Shown in pieces: positions 5,848 through 6,111 of a stretch of 6,111 bases of DNA. The notes beneath the pieces are model-generated. The model saw only the letters and a list, made by a program, of their open reading frames with translations, was not told the DNA's origin and ran no database searches. The stretch is taken from the NCBI GenBank assembly GCA_030431085.1, contig JAUIJW010000148.1, forward strand, positions 1 to 6,111, in the 5' to 3' direction. The position numbers were made by a program, and so were the translations under genes. This stretch comes from Bacteroidia bacterium. Its GTDB lineage: Bacteria; Bacteroidota; Bacteroidia; Flavobacteriales; Flavobacteriaceae. Positions within the stretch are counted from its first letter, which is position 1, and each line of letters begins with the position of its first letter.

Positions 5848-5855
5848 TATATTTG
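5848..5855 (+). promoter_or_regulatory. candidate -7 element for the lipoprotein gene
   Basis: TATATTTG is an exact match to the Bacteroidota -7 consensus TAnnTTTG. It ends 21 bases before the ATG at 5877, leaving a leader of about 15 bases. No TTTG is seen at the expected -33 distance, so support is partial. Confidence 0.35.
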
Positions 5856-5876
5856 CAATAAAAGTTTACAAACTAT

Positions 5877-6111
5877 ATGCCAGCTAACTATATTAAGCTA
5901 TACGTTTTTGTTGTAATCGCATCCATTATTATGGGATGTAAATCAGAACCATCGCAAAACAAAACTCCATCAAGTCACATAGAATCGAACGGTAAAAAAT
6001 CGGTTAAAACAAACAGTAAAACAAAGCAGTTACGTAACAAACCAGCCGATAGTATTAATAGAAAAAATACGGTCTCTTTTTTATTGGCCTATGGTAAAAA
6101 AAACCATGAGA
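5877..6111 (+). CDS. lipoprotein of unknown function, N-terminal part (3' end missing)
   Basis: Seventy-eight codons are visible before the right edge. The protein starts MPANYIKLYVFVVIASIIMG and continues with C21. This is a lipoprotein signal peptide with a hydrophobic core (residues 8-19) and lipobox I-M-G-C, so C21 should be lipidated and the mature protein held in a membrane. Residues 22-64 are a hydrophilic linker rich in Lys, Asn, Ser and Thr, probably disordered. A folded domain seems to begin around 66 (VSFLLAYGKKNHE). That fragment reminds me of the start of cyclophilin-type peptidyl-prolyl isomerase lipoproteins in Bacteroidota, but too little is present to assign it. The start is chosen because it yields a well-formed signal peptide; a candidate -7 element lies just upstream. 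The gene is divergent from idi. Confidence 0.8.
   Translation, partial: MPANYIKLYVFVVIASIIMGCKSEPSQNKTPSSHIESNGKKSVKTNSKTKQLRNKPADSINRKNTVSFLLAYGKKNHE

Overview
The window looks like chromosomal DNA of a member of Bacteroidota, most likely a marine Flavobacteriia. The sequence is strongly AT-rich, clear Shine-Dalgarno sequences are missing in front of the starts, several starts are preceded by motifs resembling the Bacteroidota -7/-33 promoter (TAnnTTTG / TTTG), and the gene set fits that group. No mobile element, CRISPR array, tRNA or rRNA was seen. Apart from the two genes cut by the window edges, all genes look intact.

Left block (1-3171, all on the minus strand, read right to left): kdnA, kdsB, a HAD-family phosphatase-like gene, then kdnB cut by the left edge. 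KdnB oxidises carbon 8 of Kdo, KdnA transaminates the resulting aldehyde, and KdsB couples the product to CMP. Together they form the pathway to 8-amino-3,8-dideoxy-D-manno-octulosonate (Kdo8N), which replaces Kdo in the lipopolysaccharide inner core and was worked out in Shewanella. kdnA and kdsB overlap in a TAATG junction. A strong intrinsic terminator follows directly after kdsB, so the HAD gene and kdnB depend on readthrough or on other promoters. The role of the HAD protein in this cluster is not evident.

Middle (3172-4333): a 151-bp divergent promoter region, in which candidate promoters for the two directions overlap, leads rightwards to an adenosine/adenine deaminase family gene, best read as adenine deaminase (purine salvage).

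Right block (4335-5796, minus strand): a tight three-gene operon, idi - 6-pyruvoyl-tetrahydropterin-synthase-like gene - membrane-anchored PrxQ/BCP peroxiredoxin, joined by two TAATG overlaps. Its last gene converges on the deaminase gene with one base between the two stop codons. The products act in isoprenoid synthesis, pterin or queuosine synthesis and peroxide defence; no shared pathway is obvious.

Right edge (5797-6111): an 80-bp divergent intergenic region and the first 78 codons of a plus-strand lipoprotein gene.

There is no gene-free stretch longer than 300 bases. The most notable points are the Kdo8N cluster in a probable flavobacterium, the HAD gene behind a terminator within it, and the animal-type active-site spacing of the pterin synthase.
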